Shown: positions 1 through 13,894 of the stretch, one piece after another
Position numbering within the stretch: position 1 is the first letter of the stretch
Layout of the letters: every line of letters begins with the position of its first letter
Origin: Zonotrichia leucophrys gambelii
Taxonomy: Eukaryota; Chordata; Aves; Passeriformes; Passerellidae
Assembly (NCBI RefSeq): GCF_028769735.1
Contig: NC_088172.1
Coordinates: 37,348,397-37,412,396, forward strand
Reading direction: 5' to 3'
Length of the DNA: 64,000 bases
The notes under the pieces: model-generated
What the model was told of the DNA's origin: nothing
Databases searched by the model: none
What the model saw: only the letters and a program-made list of their open reading frames with translations
Made by a program: the position numbers and the translations under genes

Positions 1-414
1 TTGTAAAATCAGTCACAATTAGACACTTTTCCCAGGAGACATGCTGTCTTTCTGGTGACTTGTTGGTTTGTTTTGCTTCAGTTCGGTTCTTTGCCTCTCT
101 CTCTCTTTACTGTTTGATGACATTTTACTGCAGAGACTTGATCTCCAACCATGAAAACTATTTCAGATTTGCTGAGAACCCCACAGCTTCTGTGCCCCGG
201 GAGCCTTGGAATGAAAACCCTTGAGTGCGTGATGGGCTTGGTTCTGCCACTTTCTGCTCCATAGCTAAAAGTAGCTGGCATAAACATTTGCTGCCTTTCT
301 TATTGAGTGGCAGGTTTTAGAAATCAGCCCATCTCCTGCATGTTACATGTAGCAAACATAAAGGACCTGGGTGCTCTATTATCAGAGAATTGTAATATGG
401 TTTGTTTTGGAAAG
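1..414 (+). other. SOBP: SOBP intron, start of window
   Basis: Intronic sequence, inferred because the next coding exon on the + strand is at 17587 and begins with an acceptor. No exon, RNA gene or repeat was recognised in this stretch. Confidence 0.6.
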
Positions 415-655
415 AAATTTCAAGAACATCCAGTTCCAGCTCCCCTGCCATAGGCAGGGACACCTCCCACTAGACCAGGTTGCTCAGGGTCCAACTCCAA
501 CCTGGCCTTGAACACTCACAGACAGAGAAGGGGCATCTGTAGCTTCTCTGTGAAACCTGTGCCAATGCCTCATCACTCTCATAATAAAAAATTTCTGCCT
601 AATATCCAGTAAAAACCTACCCTCTTTCAGTTTAAAGACAATCCCTCTTCGCATA
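415..655 (-). mobile_element. CR1-type LINE 3' fragment, minus strand
   Basis: The + strand reads as the reverse complement of the avian CR1 3' region: ccctgccataggcaggga, cacctcccactagaccaggt, tgctcagggtccaactcc, cctggccttgaacactc, then cctaatatccagtaaaaacc and taccctctttcagtttaaag. It is a 5'-truncated, diverged copy with no intact reading frame. CR1 elements move by target-primed reverse transcription and are usually truncated in this way. Boundaries are approximate. Confidence 0.88.
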
Positions 656-3600
656 TGGAGAGGGGATACCCTTGGAGGGATGTTTAGAGTTTACACAAGT
701 CTTGGTCACTTTTTCACATTAATTGCACTTCCCCATGCCCAGCCTGGCAGACAAATCCCAGACTTCTGTGCTTTCAGCCTCAGTGGGAGAATCTGGAACC
801 CAGTTACTTTTAGCATATATTGTGCATGGATGTCTAGCTGCCTCTCAATGATGTGAGAGCACTTAATTGAATGTAATCCACAAAAGATTTATTCTCCTGA
901 TCAGCTTACTTGTGATTTTAGACTCATCAAATTCCAGCTGTTGCTTAAATCCATTCAGCCATCAAGCCTGTCAATTTTTTTGTGAGTATTCCAGGTCTGT
1001 TCCCTGCCACAGCCTAGATATGGGTCTCCTATTAGTCTGTTTTGCATTTAAGTCAATCCAGAATGACACAGGTTTTCCTGGTGTATATGGGGATGAGCAA
1101 GGATGTGGGGGGAAAAAAAAGCGCAAGTTCATCTGATCTAGTTGATTCAACAAAAGTAGTTTAGAAACTCCTTTTCTGTAGAACTTCTGCTTCCTGCAGT
1201 CATCTGTCTGCAGCAACAAGCACCTGGTGACCAAGAGGGATGAAAAATGATAGGAAAAGGAAATAAAAACCGCATAGGCTTCTGTGAGCTCTCGCAGCAT
1301 TTGACCAGCCACAGCCTTGTGGCAGCTCCACCCTTTTGTTAAGCAACTGTTGTAGCTGCTTCACAACAGTTGTAGTTTTAGGATGTTTAGGATGTTAATT
1401 AACTTTAAGGTTTCTAATTACTTCCTGTGAGTGATGGAACTAAACCTAGAGATTCATGTTCATACATGCATTTATGCACACAGTGTGGCTGTTGTATCTT
1501 TTCCTCAGAACCAGCTAAAAAGAAATGGCATATCTTGGCACAGCCAAGGGTTTTTCTTCTTTTCCATTACTACATTCTACTTTCCATGTCCCAGAAAGAC
1601 ATAAATGTTGCTACATTCCACCTGTTACCAGGCAAGTGACTGACAATAGCAAGAGACTGGTTTTGGGTATATTATTATATTATTGAAGGTAATTTTGAAG
1701 GTCCTTTACAACTAATAAAACTGTAGTATTAAAGTTTATAAAAAATGTGTCCATGGCTAGTATTTTTTTTTTAATACCATTTTTAATGAAGCATGTTTTA
1801 AAGGTCCTGCTCAGGGTCTAGACAAATTCATTTCCTAGTATCTCCAGCTGCCCTTTCCCTTCCTGTTCAAATGCTTTAGGGAAAGTCTCTTAGTAGCTGG
1901 CAATATTGCTCTCATTCCAGAAGTGCTGTTTTCTAGGATGCTCATTTGTAATTGTCTGAATTCCTCTGAGCAGCACCACATTCCTTAGATTGAGAGAGAA
2001 AGATTTAAACCCCTGCTGAAAGCCATCACAAGAGTGATGACATTTCTGGTTGCTTCACATATCTCTAGGAGCGCAATCTAAGTTGATTTCCTGGATGACC
2101 ATGTAATTGAACTCAGAAATGCAGGTAAAACTGAAGAAAAGAAAACTAGGAGTCAGAGTGAAATTTATTTCTGTTGTACTCATTATGTGTGCATGTTTTC
2201 CTGTGGATATTTGTGTGTTTCAAAATCTAGTTGTCTCTTTTTGGCTCAAATCAGGACTTTCAAAGTTGTTGAATTTCAAGAGAGCTGAACTTTCTCACAA
2301 CAGGCATAGATTCCTAGAATTTTTTTTTGTGGTATGAACAAACAGCTGGAAGGCCAGAAAAGCTGTGACCTCCTGGCTTTCAGAAGCCCTTCAATGACAG
2401 ACCTTTCCTAGAACATGTATAAAAAGAAAAGCTAATCTGTGTCTAGTACTATCAGGAGATACACACCTGTGTTTTACCCTTCCCTCTCAGCAAAGTGTGG
2501 CTGTGTTTGCTGTAAAAGTCAAATGTAGCTCCCATCTCTGAAGTCTCTTACCTGTCTCAGAAGCAATTTAATTACCCTTTTCTGGAGGCAGAAATGATAG
2601 CCCCAACTCTTTTCCATGGCTTACTTTCAAGGTTTGAAAACAGATCCAGAGTTCCCATTTCCAAAATCTCTTCCTAAAGTCCGACTGCAGGGAGGCCTGG
2701 GTGTCTGAAAACTCCAGCTGAGGTCACCCTGCAGGCCAGACTCATGGCTGCTGGCATCGAGGCCGTGGCTGCTGGAGCTGCTCTCATGTGGGACTGCTTG
2801 TGCTGCTGTTGTTAATAGCTGATGAATGTGCCCTTCCAAGAGGCATTACACTCCTGGAATAGTGCATGGTTTTGACCTGCACATCACCCAGCTTGGTGAC
2901 TTGCTCTGCAAAGAGTTATTTTTTTAAAAAAAAATTTTGCACATTCATTGAACCTCTGGCTTTTTACATTGTGAGAGACAGTGGATAGTTAATGGATAGC
3001 TACTTTTGCTACTTTTGCTTGGATAACAAAAATATGGGAGCAAAAATATACCGAACTTTTTGGTGTCATAAAAATACAGCATACAACATAGACTACTGTC
3101 ACATCCATTGTCTCTCTTTTTATTTTAAGTGGGTAAGTCCTTGTTATTGAATATCTTATGTAAGAGCTGTTCCAAAACTCTGATTGCCTTTCACTGATAC
3201 TATTTCCTCTGGTGCAAACCATGGCCAGGTTTTAAGGAGCAGTCTCCCATGAATTTAAAATAACTTTTGAAAAAGAAAGTTTACCCAGTGTGGACATGCA
3301 ATTAAAGCCAATTGTTGAAAACGAACTAACATCAGCAGCAATTAGAGCTTGAGGCAAGAGCTTGTTATTTTTCTCTTCCCTTGCTTCTCTTTTATTTTCA
3401 TATATTTGATAGGAGGAGGGGTGTTTGCTGTAAAATTAAGGGCCTTAACTTGCTCCTTCTTGTCTGTCTTCTCCCCAAAGTGTGACAGTCGTGTCCCCCT
3501 TCACTGTGGAGTAGTCAGAGTGTCACTGTCAGGGCTGGGGAAGAAGGCAGAGAGCACAGTGCAGTGTAAAAGCCATGGAGCTGTGCTCCCATGGGAGGAG

Positions 3601-6600
3601 GCAGACTGGCTAAACCTGGCTGGGGGCTGTGTTTCATCCCCTGCAGGGTCAGCACCTGGCTGCAGGACTCCTCCAGTGACATTTGGGCAGCCCCCAGAGG
3701 CAGCCGAGTCATGAGGTGCCACCATGCCTGTGCTAGAGGAAGGAAATCTCCTCTCAGCTGAGGGATGTGGTAGCAGCTGGATGAAAGCTCCCTTGTGGGA
3801 TGGCTCCTCCTTCAGCTCCTACTGACAGGAGGGTCAAGCTCCCCTTTTCCCTTGGGATCAGGTGGGGAGGACCCCACCTGAGAAAAAGAAGTTTCTGTGA
3901 GGAGCAGAAAAGGGTGTGATTCCCCTGGTGAGTGCCTGTGGAATGCTCTCCCACCATGAGGTGCTCTCCACATCCTCCAGTAAGCCCACCTTGAGAGTCA
4001 ATATCACCCCAGGCAGTGGAGGGGCTGGACAGGAGGGATTTTCCTCTCTAGCTGTGGAGCTCTCACAGCGTCTGTGGGAAGCAGCACAGGTCAGCCCTGA
4101 GAAGTCCAGCACTCAGCAGCATAAGGAATTCATTCCTGTGGGATCAGGAAGCAAGTGTGATGTCTCCAGTCATAGCTTTCTTGTCAGGGCAGTTCCTCTG
4201 TGTCCTAAAAGTGCCGTCTCACCTGCATTTTCCTCTTCTGTTTTGCTTACTCACCACACTTCCTCTGCCTACATGCACATATGGAGTCTGTCAGTAGGTA
4301 GGGAAGGAGATGTACTACCATCTCACCTAACTCAGCACTTCACAGAGATACATGTAAAACATCCATGGACACAGAGGCCAAACTCACTTATCAAACCTTT
4401 TACACACCCATTCCCACTGCCTTCAGGGCAGGTCAGTACTTCTGGAAGGACTGGTAGCCCATTGCTCCTCAGATTCTCTGCAGGAGGGTGATACTGGCTG
4501 CTGCTGGCGACGAGCCTGAGCTCAGGTAGCTTAGATTTGACCCAGAGTGGCCATTCTTTCTCAGATTTAGATAGAGAGTCCCTGTTTCAAGGTTGTGCTG
4601 AAAAAAAGCCTACCAGATATCTGCTTCAACCAGCACCTGAGTTTCCTGCCAGGTGTTTCCACTACCTTCAGCCCAATTTGCAGGGGGAGTAGAGAATGCA
4701 GGACTGATCCCAGCTTGAAAGCTGCTGTGCTGGGTGAGGAAGAGAGGCACAATTGCTTTTTGGCTCCAGCCCAACCCCTCCTTGAATCCCTTCCTAGTGC
4801 AGGCTGCCTGCAAGCACTGTGGGGCACCAGGGGGATGATTTGCCTGTTTGCTTCAGTCACTGGGATTGGGAGTCATTGTCCTAGAGCAAACCAGCGATGC
4901 TGTTTGTGACCCATGGCAGGGAGAGTCCAAAACATTAAGTTAGGGCTGACACTCCCTCTCTAACTTGAGCCAGTGTGCTTTTCATCACAATGCCAGGAGT
5001 TGTCAGCTGTAACTCCGTCTTTTTTTGGCTTGTGTCACAACCTAATAAGTTATAGGCCAGCTTCTCCTGTCGATGTTTTTGCTGCACAGAAGGCTTCACA
5101 TTTTGTAAGCTTTTACAGCACAGCTGTGCTCAGAGATAAAACAGAATGTGTATACAGTACAGTATGCATTCAACTGATGCACTAGATTCTTCCCACCATA
5201 TGTATGGAGTGGTGTGCATTTCACTCCGATACCTCACTGCCAAAACTGCCAGAAGCAAATAAACAAATGGCGGAAGAGAGACACCATATGAGGCAGTGCC
5301 AGGCACATGACCCAGACTTCCAGAAAGAGACCCAGGCTGCTTTCAAAGGTTTATGGTGCACCAATTTTTCCAAGCCTCACCTCCTGCCGTGTGAAATGTT
5401 CTGCCAGTGTATGCAGGTTGTTAAGGAACGCTCACAGATTTCCCCTTCCTGCTCAGCAGCCGATGATGCGGCTTCTTGTGCTCAATACTCTCATTTCACC
5501 TTTCTTCCATGCCAGTGATTCCTCATCAAGTTTCTAAACTGAGAGAAGGGAACAATGGAGATGTGCAAAACACTCTAATTCTGGAAGGAATGCTACTCTA
5601 AAAAGACAGAACACATATAATTAGGATAATGAGATTAATAATATTAGTAACAATTTAACGGTTAATATATAAACAATGGGAGACAAATGGTTGTTCCAGC
5701 TCCTTCCCACAAAAAAAGTCACTAAGTTGCATTTCACAGCATCGATGCTGAAGATGCCTGTAATAAACTGACACAAACATTAATTACATAGTTAGATGTA
5801 AGTAATTTAGATGGTAATTCTGTTCCTGGAACTCACACTCTGAATATGAAAAGACGATTCCTCGGCTTCTTTTCTCTCTGACCAGACTGCTGCTAATGAA
5901 AAGATGATGGCTACCACCACGGTCCTCCTCCTGCTAGTTAGTACTGGGAAACCCAGACAGATTTTCCTGTCTACTGGCCTCAATCTTATGTTAGGCTGAA
6001 CATCTGTCACTACCCCAGTGGTTATCTTGCTGGCTCTGGCCTTTTCCTAAGCCTAGCTTCACTCATGATTGTGTGAAGGGCAAGTAGGTGCTTTCTTCAC
6101 TTTAGAGTATCTGTAGGCACAGAGGGAAAAAGTGTACTAAGAACAACAGAGGTGAAGCCCATTCCTGTGCTTTACAAAACAAATGCAAAGTGGTCTGGAT
6201 GCAGTCAAGATAATTGGGCCTTGAATTTTGATGGAATAAATTATAGAATAGAAAATTATGTGAAGTTTTTCAGATAGCAGCAATATTTAGTAGAGTAAGT
6301 GTGCTTAAAGTGTTCATTTAGAGCTGGTTCTTTGCTTGATGCATTTGCACTTCCATGTAGAGGTCATAATTAGAGTACCAGTTTCCGCCAAGCCTTGCTG
6401 CCTCCTACTGCAATATACACTGGGACCAAGACAGACTCCACATCTCAGCCAAACAGTGGGGAGCTTGTAGAGCTGTGACCAAAGGCCATAGTTCTGCAGG
6501 TTTCTTCAAACTCTTTTTAGACAGAAACATCCTTTCAGCTGAGCCCTAAACTGAGATGGATAACTCCCTGTGCTGGAGACAGAAGAGGCAAGCATTCAGT

Positions 6601-7236
6601 TCACAGCCCGGGGGTGCAGAAACATCAGGAGTGCTTTACTCTCCAAATATTGCAAAGCCTACCAGGCTGCCTAAATTCCAGCCCTTGAATGGAGGCCCCA
6701 GGGGCACTCACGATGCAAGGGTGTGATTTTGACAGTTCCCAGTTCTTCACCTGTGATACCAGCTTTGCAGAGGAGTGCCTATCTGCATCTTTTTTTTCCC
6801 CTGTTGAAGAAGTACCTCTGTTTTTGAGGAAAATGAGACACACCTGTGGCAGCAGACCTATGGCATAGGCCAGCAGCTGGATTTCAGCAGGCCCAGCAAC
6901 ACAATGGGTGGCACATTAGAGGTGACACTGAATAGTCCACAGAATAGTGAGGAAACATTAAAGGAGGTCAGGGCTGTAAGCAAGGCTATTGGCTAAGTAT
7001 TTGCAATATCTACTGGCAAGTAGGAGCTATCTAAGGGGCAATCACATAAGAGCCTGGAATAAACACATGGAAGTTTTGAAAAGCTGACAGTGCCACCATG
7101 AAATGGTAGGGGTGGCATGTAAATACTTGTACATATGCCTGACGAGACATCAGTGCTAACTGGGAGTTTGCAGAGTCTGGTGAAGCCCTAAGGGATGCTT
7201 TTCAAGACAGGCACTGAGAGTGAGAAGTTGAAAAGA
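656..7236 (+). other. SOBP: SOBP intron, no recognised gene
   Basis: Between two CR1 fragments. Holds scattered short open frames, the longest 191 codons at 3916-4491, none resembling a known protein or flanked by persuasive splice sites. No microsatellite of note. I looked for the exon carrying the first SOBP zinc finger and did not find it. Confidence 0.55.
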
Positions 7237-7327
7237 GAATCATCGAATCATTAAGGTTGGATAAGACCTTTAATGCCATCAAGTCCAACTGTCAAAATTG
7301 ATCATCAAGTCCAACCATCAAAATCAG
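7237..7327 (-). mobile_element. Short CR1-type 3' tail, minus strand, with internal 26-bp duplication
   Basis: The string aatcatcgaatcattaaggt, then tggataagacctttaatg and ccatcaagtccaact, matches the reverse complement of the avian CR1 3' end (imperfect terminal octamer repeats, then the pyrimidine/purine block). The catcaagtccaac unit is repeated at 7277-7302 and 7303-7327, giving a local tandem duplication. Only about 90 bp remain, so the exact subfamily cannot be named. Confidence 0.75.
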
Positions 7328-10300
7328 GATTACAGGATTACATGGCAAAACAGGCAGACTTTTGCTGTCTGGTAAGGGGCCAGGTGAGTCAGGGGCAGAG
7401 CCATTTAAGTGAATGGAGAAGACAGAAAAATATGTTTCTTTCTATTCCTTTTTCAAGTAGAAGCGTACCCATTTTTAAGTCTATCCTCAAGAGTCAAAGT
7501 AATATAATTTTTTCTTCTGTAGTAGCAATGCACAGAGTTGAAAAAAAAAGGTGTAGTCTGATAAAACTTGGGGCCTGAAGTAAACTGCTGGGAACAGTTA
7601 GAAGTGGATTAGTTTTGATTCAGAAACCTGGCCAAAGATCTACTTGCAACCACTCCCTGTGGAAGATGGTAGTGAAGGGAGCTGGGAGGATGGAGGTGTT
7701 TTTTAGCACATTTCATCTTATTGTGACAGAAAGAAGAGCTCAGAATGGGACTTTTCAAATCCCAAGGCAAGTTGGGAAAATAAATTATAGTCGGTTGCCT
7801 CCCAGTGCCTAAAAAGATCTGTGTGCTCTGAGCTTTCTTGTGAGTTTGAAGAGACAGTTTCCTGGTTTTAGACATGATATATGTTGTTGGAATCCCTCCA
7901 AATGACAGAGGGTTGCAGTGGGCAGTAGAGAGCACAGGCATGCCACTGTGATTTAGGAATAACTTTCTGCCAGTGTTGGGAGCAAGCTCAGAGGTATTTG
8001 GGTTAGGTCCCATTTGTCAGTGGGAGCATGGCATCCCACATGGTCATGACTTCTTCTTGTTTAAAATGGAGTGGGAATCCTGGAAAAGGAGGGGTACCTC
8101 ATTTGGACTGTATCAGCTCAGTACTTCGTGAAACGTTTTTGAAGTAAAACTTTGAATAAAAGGCTTGAAAAAAGGTGGCAGGAGATGAGGAAGAAGTGCT
8201 GTGCCTGGTGTTAAACCCAAAGGCAGTGGCAATATTGTGACCTCAGTCCCTGACCTCTACCTGGGCTGCTGGGAATTAAAATGAATGGCCCTCACCACAA
8301 GGCAGGTTTTGCTTTTTTCCTGGTTGTATGTGCCACTATCCCACCTTTTATTGCAGCCATTCATCATTGGCAGAAAGACTGGGAGATGATATTAAGGTTG
8401 TAGAATATGTCTTTTGTATCAAATCTTCCCATTTCTTTTCACCCTCTACTTGCCTGTTCCCTTGCCTATATTCTGTTCCTGTTGGGTTTTGCCCCCCTCT
8501 CCAGACCAGTCATCCCTTGGCCCAGCTCATAAATGATTGCTTTAATAATATTACAGCCCCTCCATTTTCACGTGTGAATGACCCAAGTGACATGTGGCTT
8601 GTAATCGGACCAGGAAGAGATTTCTACCTTCACCCTTTAAAAGGCCACAGAAAATACAAAGAATAGGATCCTGCCTGTCTTGCAGTGGCCCCAGACAAGC
8701 ATTTATGGCTGTGCAGTAGCTTGCAGACACTGCCCATTTGAGGGAAAGCTTTACCAGCCACACCTGGCCATTGTTTTTCCTTCTCTGCATTTATTCAAAG
8801 CTCGGAACCATGTGTACACCACAAAGATGGAAATTGAAGAAAAAGAGTACATGTAGAATTTACCAGCTGTTTAAGTCTTTTTGTTGCCTTCTGTATCGAT
8901 CAAATCCCTTGCCTCTTAATTGGATATTGACTGTTGTGAGGCAAATAAGGCAAGCTGTCAGAGGGGGGAGGGATGGGGCACGAGGTTTATCTTAATGGTA
9001 TGTTGATCATGACTAGTCTATAAAAGCCAGTGGGAGAGGAGTTCATTAAACCAGCCTGCAATTGCTTTAAAAAAATATGCTCTGAGTCAAGATGATTAAT
9101 CATATATGTGACACTGCAATCAGAGAAAATCCGCATTGTTGCTCTGGTATTTACAATGCAAAAGCTTGAAATACGCAAATGCATGAAAATAAATTCACTA
9201 GGGACAGCTATCTGCTTGGTCTGTGAGCCTTAGGTAACCCTTACTAACATCTGACAGGGATTTTTTTCTGGTGTTTGTTTTGGGTTTTTTTTCTTTTATT
9301 TTTTCCTCCTTGGTTTTGTGTTCTGTCTCCCTGCTTCTCTGGCAGGCTCATTGGAAATGTGTGCTTGCCCTGTGCCCAAATCTGTCACCTGGACAGGGGA
9401 ACCCATGTAGAAATGGCAGCAGTGACAAGGGACACTTGAGCTATCTGACAGTGAAACACACAGAACACTTTGGAAATTGATTTTATCTCATAAATGATAA
9501 TAATCAGGGAATGTGAAGAGAGAGGTAATGCTTATTGCCTATGCTGGTGTGAGCTCCCCGTTACACAAATGGGAGCTACTGGCAAGTCTGTCGTATATTT
9601 TCATTTCTTTCCTGGCCATATTTTAGGCTGGGTATTGGATATGTCGCAATAACTGTCAGGCACGGTCCATTAGTGTCTCTGGATCAGGCCTGTTGTGAAT
9701 CAGGAGGGAGATTAGCAGGATAGGCTCACGTTTGTGAAGATCCCACACAGCAGTGACTTGTTGAAAAAACATTCAAAGGGGCAATAAACAAAGTTTATTT
9801 CAAATTATTTCAACATTATGTGTTTGTTATTGTATTTATTCTTTGACAATTTGGAAGTGGTTATAAAAAATTTATGATGTAGTTAAAGGTTTGTGCAGTT
9901 TGAAAAATTAGCTTTTGAGGAAGCTACCTGAACACTTCTCACATATCACCGTGCCATGAAGTGTCAGAGAAAGGGTAGTGCAGTCCGGGGGAAGGCAGGA
10001 GTGCTGCCTGGGTATTGGCTGATAGAGAAAGGAAGAGGCCATAAGTCTGGAATGCAGTAGGAATATGAGGCTTGATGCAGAGTTTGCACTTGAGAGCTTT
10101 AGGCAGTTCCCTGCTTGAGCAACTGGATTGAGGCTGTACCACCTTATCTTGCATGTGGGCTTGAGTCCCTTAACATCTCAAACCTTCTACTCCTCTTCCT
10201 ACAAAAATTAGAAAAGCAATCCAGGGCAGTTGACACGGATGGTTTTAATTCGGTTGCTCTTTCTGGATGTATTGGGAGACTGAAAGTGATCACCAGTTTT

Positions 10301-12899
10301 TTCTAGATATATTATGACCCTTGTAGAAAGGGCCATAAATGTACAGCATTGCAAACGGTATAAAAAGAAATACCCTGGTTTTGCCTGGAAGGATGAAAAG
10401 TCCAGCAGGAGATCAGGGTTCTTCTACAAAGTCTACGAAACAAAACTGGGGGAAGGGGAGGAAAAGTTTTATAGAATCCAGAAAGCTGAATGCATTTTTT
10501 GGTGTAATGTTTAAGAGCAGTAGGATGAAAGTTATTACTTTAGCAGGCACTATAGTAGTACTGTTATTAGTATTTCCTTTTGATCCACTTATAATATTCC
10601 TTACATTATAATAGAGTTTGCAGCTTGCATTTTAAACATAAACTGTGGAGAATTTTATACCATGAAATCCTGAGTGAAAAATTTAATACATAATGCTGGA
10701 CCATTCAGAGCCATAGCCTGTGGAAGGCAAGCATGAAAAAAAAAAAGAAAAAAAAAGAAGAAAAGATCCTTAAATAACTGTTTTTCAGATTTGCAGGCAC
10801 ATTTGTTTGGATTTTTTAGTGTGCTTCAGTTATGCAAGAAAGTGAACGTGACAGTCCTCAGTTGCTTTGACAAGGATAATTTCAGAAACACTGCCCTATC
10901 ATTCCACAGTTTGGCACCTTCTCCTTCTTTGTTGTAATGCATTTTTTCTGAGTTGGCTTTTCTCAGCAAAACTGCCTGTTTGTCAGGAGATTTTACATGT
11001 GTTCAGAAAAGGATGATGAAGTGGTGTGGGCTGGGTTTGGTTAGAATAGCAGGTTTGACCTGGTGACTATTTGTTTTTGAAGTCAGGGAGTATTTAGTCT
11101 GTCAGCACAGTGGAGAAGTTTGCAGGATATTCAGAATTAGATATTTTCTCAGGGCTTAATCACACTGGCCTCCTGAAGTTGCTTCCATACCAAACTTTCT
11201 CCTAAACACGAGGACTTGAAATGTTTTTCTAATCCAGTCGGCCATTAGTGGTTTTGCATTCAGGTTTTGTATTTGCTTTTGAAATGGCAACTGAAATTTG
11301 AACAAAGGTTGGAGTTTGGGTCTAGATTCATCACTGTCTGCCCTGAACATGTCCCAGTAAGGCAAGAGCAGCTGTGAGCAAGAGCTGTGACAGCAACAGG
11401 GAGCTTTGTCTTGCTGAGGGTACCTGCAGGGGATTGAACCTCAGGCTCTGCTTAGGGACTTTGCAGGGACATCTTTGCTCCTTCTTGGGGACCATATAAC
11501 TTCCCTCTGGGAAAGGGACTCCACAGTTCTGTGTGGTAATGTATGGGAGCCAGGAGCAGCTGAGTGCCAGGGAGAGATTTCAAGGAAGTCTATGAAGACC
11601 CCAGGCAACAAAATGGCAACAAAAGCTGTCTCCTGCAGTATGCCCTCTCCTCAGGGGCTGGGCAGAGCTGCATGGGCAGTGCCAAGGTCTGGCTTGTCAC
11701 AGTGATGTTGTTCTGCTGCTTTCTCTCCACTGGTGCCTTCTTCCAGCATAAACAAGGGCTGGGTTCCTAACTGGAGTAATGGGTGGGGATGTGCACGTGT
11801 GTATTGGTACGTGTGCTTGTGTGGCATGTCTGGGGAGAGGAGAGGAGGCAGCAAGTCAGCAAAAGCCCTTCCGGTTTTCTTTTGCATGCTTAGTAAAGAA
11901 GTTACAAGAGGGCATATTCCCAATTTCTTTTTAACTTTGTAGATCACCTCCAGTAGACAGATTGTCTCGCAGACCACTTCCCCTCCCCTTGGCGATCAAA
12001 TAACATTCCTGTGGTGACTACAGCAGTTGCTTACATGGAAAAATAACATTAGGAAAGTATTTAATGTATTTTTAGCTGTCTTTAAATGCATTTTAGCAGC
12101 TGGAAACAAGGGGAGTTAGTAGCACGTGACCTGCAAGCTCTCCATAGACCACCACCAAGTGTGCAGAAAGTCACTGCTGGTAAAGAGACCCCAGGCTGGA
12201 AAATGTTGGGTAGGGTGGTCATCTCTAACCCATATGGTCACCAGAGTTCAGGCTAAAGAGATAACCTTAAGTTTTGTGGGACGTAAATGATAACAACTTG
12301 ATAAACAGTCAGCATGACTTTAGGTCCTTTCTTTTCACTGATCTGAGTCTTGGAAGATTTTATGAAATCTTGTTTTGATAAGTTTTCAAAATACCTGTGA
12401 CTTTTTCAAAAAATCTTAAGAAGATTTTAAAGGTTTGGAGTGGCAAAATATTACAACTGTAGAGATTAGTAAATAGAGTGCAGCTGAGAGAGGCAACAAG
12501 CAAGTAAATACCGCTTATTCCATCACTCTGTGATTCAGGAAAATCTTGAAATCCTTGTGAAGAGCAAACCTCTCATCAAACATTAGTGGGAGCTTTTCCT
12601 GAGGGAAGACTTTCTCTGAGCTGAGGGCTTCCTCATTCCTGTAACTGTGTGGTTGCTGAAGCAGGAAACGTCCTCTCTGGATCGTCTTCCCTGGGCATGT
12701 TCCATTCCCAGCACAGGACCCTCATGTTGGGCTCCCCAACCACCCAGCCCACAGCAAGCACATTCATATTTCTGGGAAAAATATACCCAGCAGGTGGAAG
12801 TTTAGTACTATTTTTACTATTGCTGGTACAGTGAATGTAAAGAGCATGATAATTGATTATCTGGGACAACAGAAATGCACAGGAACTAGAATTTCAAGG
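7328..12899 (+). other. SOBP: SOBP intron, no recognised gene
   Basis: Noncoding, with an A-rich tract at 10736-10765 and AT-rich segments (for example 9780-9870). Nothing else supportable was seen. Confidence 0.55.
10736..10765. repeat. A-rich low-complexity tract
   Basis: Runs of A interrupted by single G bases (aaaaaagaaaaaaaagaag). Simple intronic low-complexity sequence. Confidence 0.85.
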
Positions 12900-13250
12900 A
12901 TTAGGGTCTCCCCGAGGATTTCCTTCGAGTTTCAGTGAAAGGAGAGATAACCTTTGTGGTGGAAACGGAAACAGAGCTTTCAGTTCCCATCTGCAGCCAG
13001 CCTCTGGAGACTGGCATTAAGGGTGATGTGAATTTCCTCTGTTCATCGCCACGGGACAGGAGCCCCGACGCAATTATCTGCACTTCTATAGCAACGCCAT
13101 TCAGCTCCTTGCAGCTTATTCTCTGTCCTAGCAGAGACATTCAGCTAATGCCTGCTGCCTTGAACGTATCTGGGGGTAGCATTCCCTGTTTCATCTCTTT
13201 TAAAGGACATTTATGGAAATCAGGTGGCAATTTTATCCCGAGTAAGCAGA
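12900..13250. promoter_or_regulatory. Candidate conserved noncoding element (retained CpGs)
   Basis: A non-repetitive intronic stretch that keeps several CpGs (cgccacgggacaggagcccc followed by gacgcaattatctgc at about 13047-13081) in an otherwise CpG-poor intron. It also has an aaggagagataacc GATA-type site at 12940-12953. A 137-codon open frame crosses it but does not resemble SOBP or any domain I know. Regulatory use is an inference. Confidence 0.3.
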
Positions 13251-13894
13251 CTAATATTCTGTCACTCTGCCTTACTCAAGTGACTGTTGCTCTTCATGTT
13301 AGGTGGTTTTGGTTAAGTGGCATTAGAGTTTTGTGGACTAAGCAGTAGGATTTTGTTGCAAACGCATTGTCCCATTTTAGTGGAAGCTTTGCATTAACAA
13401 GTTCCATCCTAATAAATTATTTGGCTCAACCTGCCTTGTGACTTATACTACCGAAAGATCCTGCCCTTAATATTAAAATGTAAGCACAGATTTCCTCTCC
13501 CAAGGCTAAAGCTGCATAAAAAGACTTGCACTGAAGCTCAGGAATCCTCTGTCTGGATCAAGATAATTTTTCTCTGAGAATAAGGAGAAAAGCAAATATC
13601 CACACATTGGAGAGGAGGAAATTCTGCTGTAGATTGTTCTTCCTCCGTTGTGTTAAAAAAAGGAATCTTGACTGAATATATAGTCTGTTTCCAAACTATT
13701 GGCATCTTTCACAAATATAGGCTGGCTGGCTTACGAACAAATAGCACAGTTCCAAAGATAGTTGTCATCATGCACTTATTAATGAGTACACATATCTCTG
13801 AACATCAAATGCTGTGCTATTTTCAGAGAGATCCTTTCAGTTCCTGTTTTCTGGTTTGGTTTTTTAATTTTTTTTTTCCTTAGCCTCCTGCCAG

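Noticed and set aside
3916..4491. 191-codon open frame on the + strand
   Set aside because: No recognisable domain, no promoter or splice context, and intronic position; consistent with chance.
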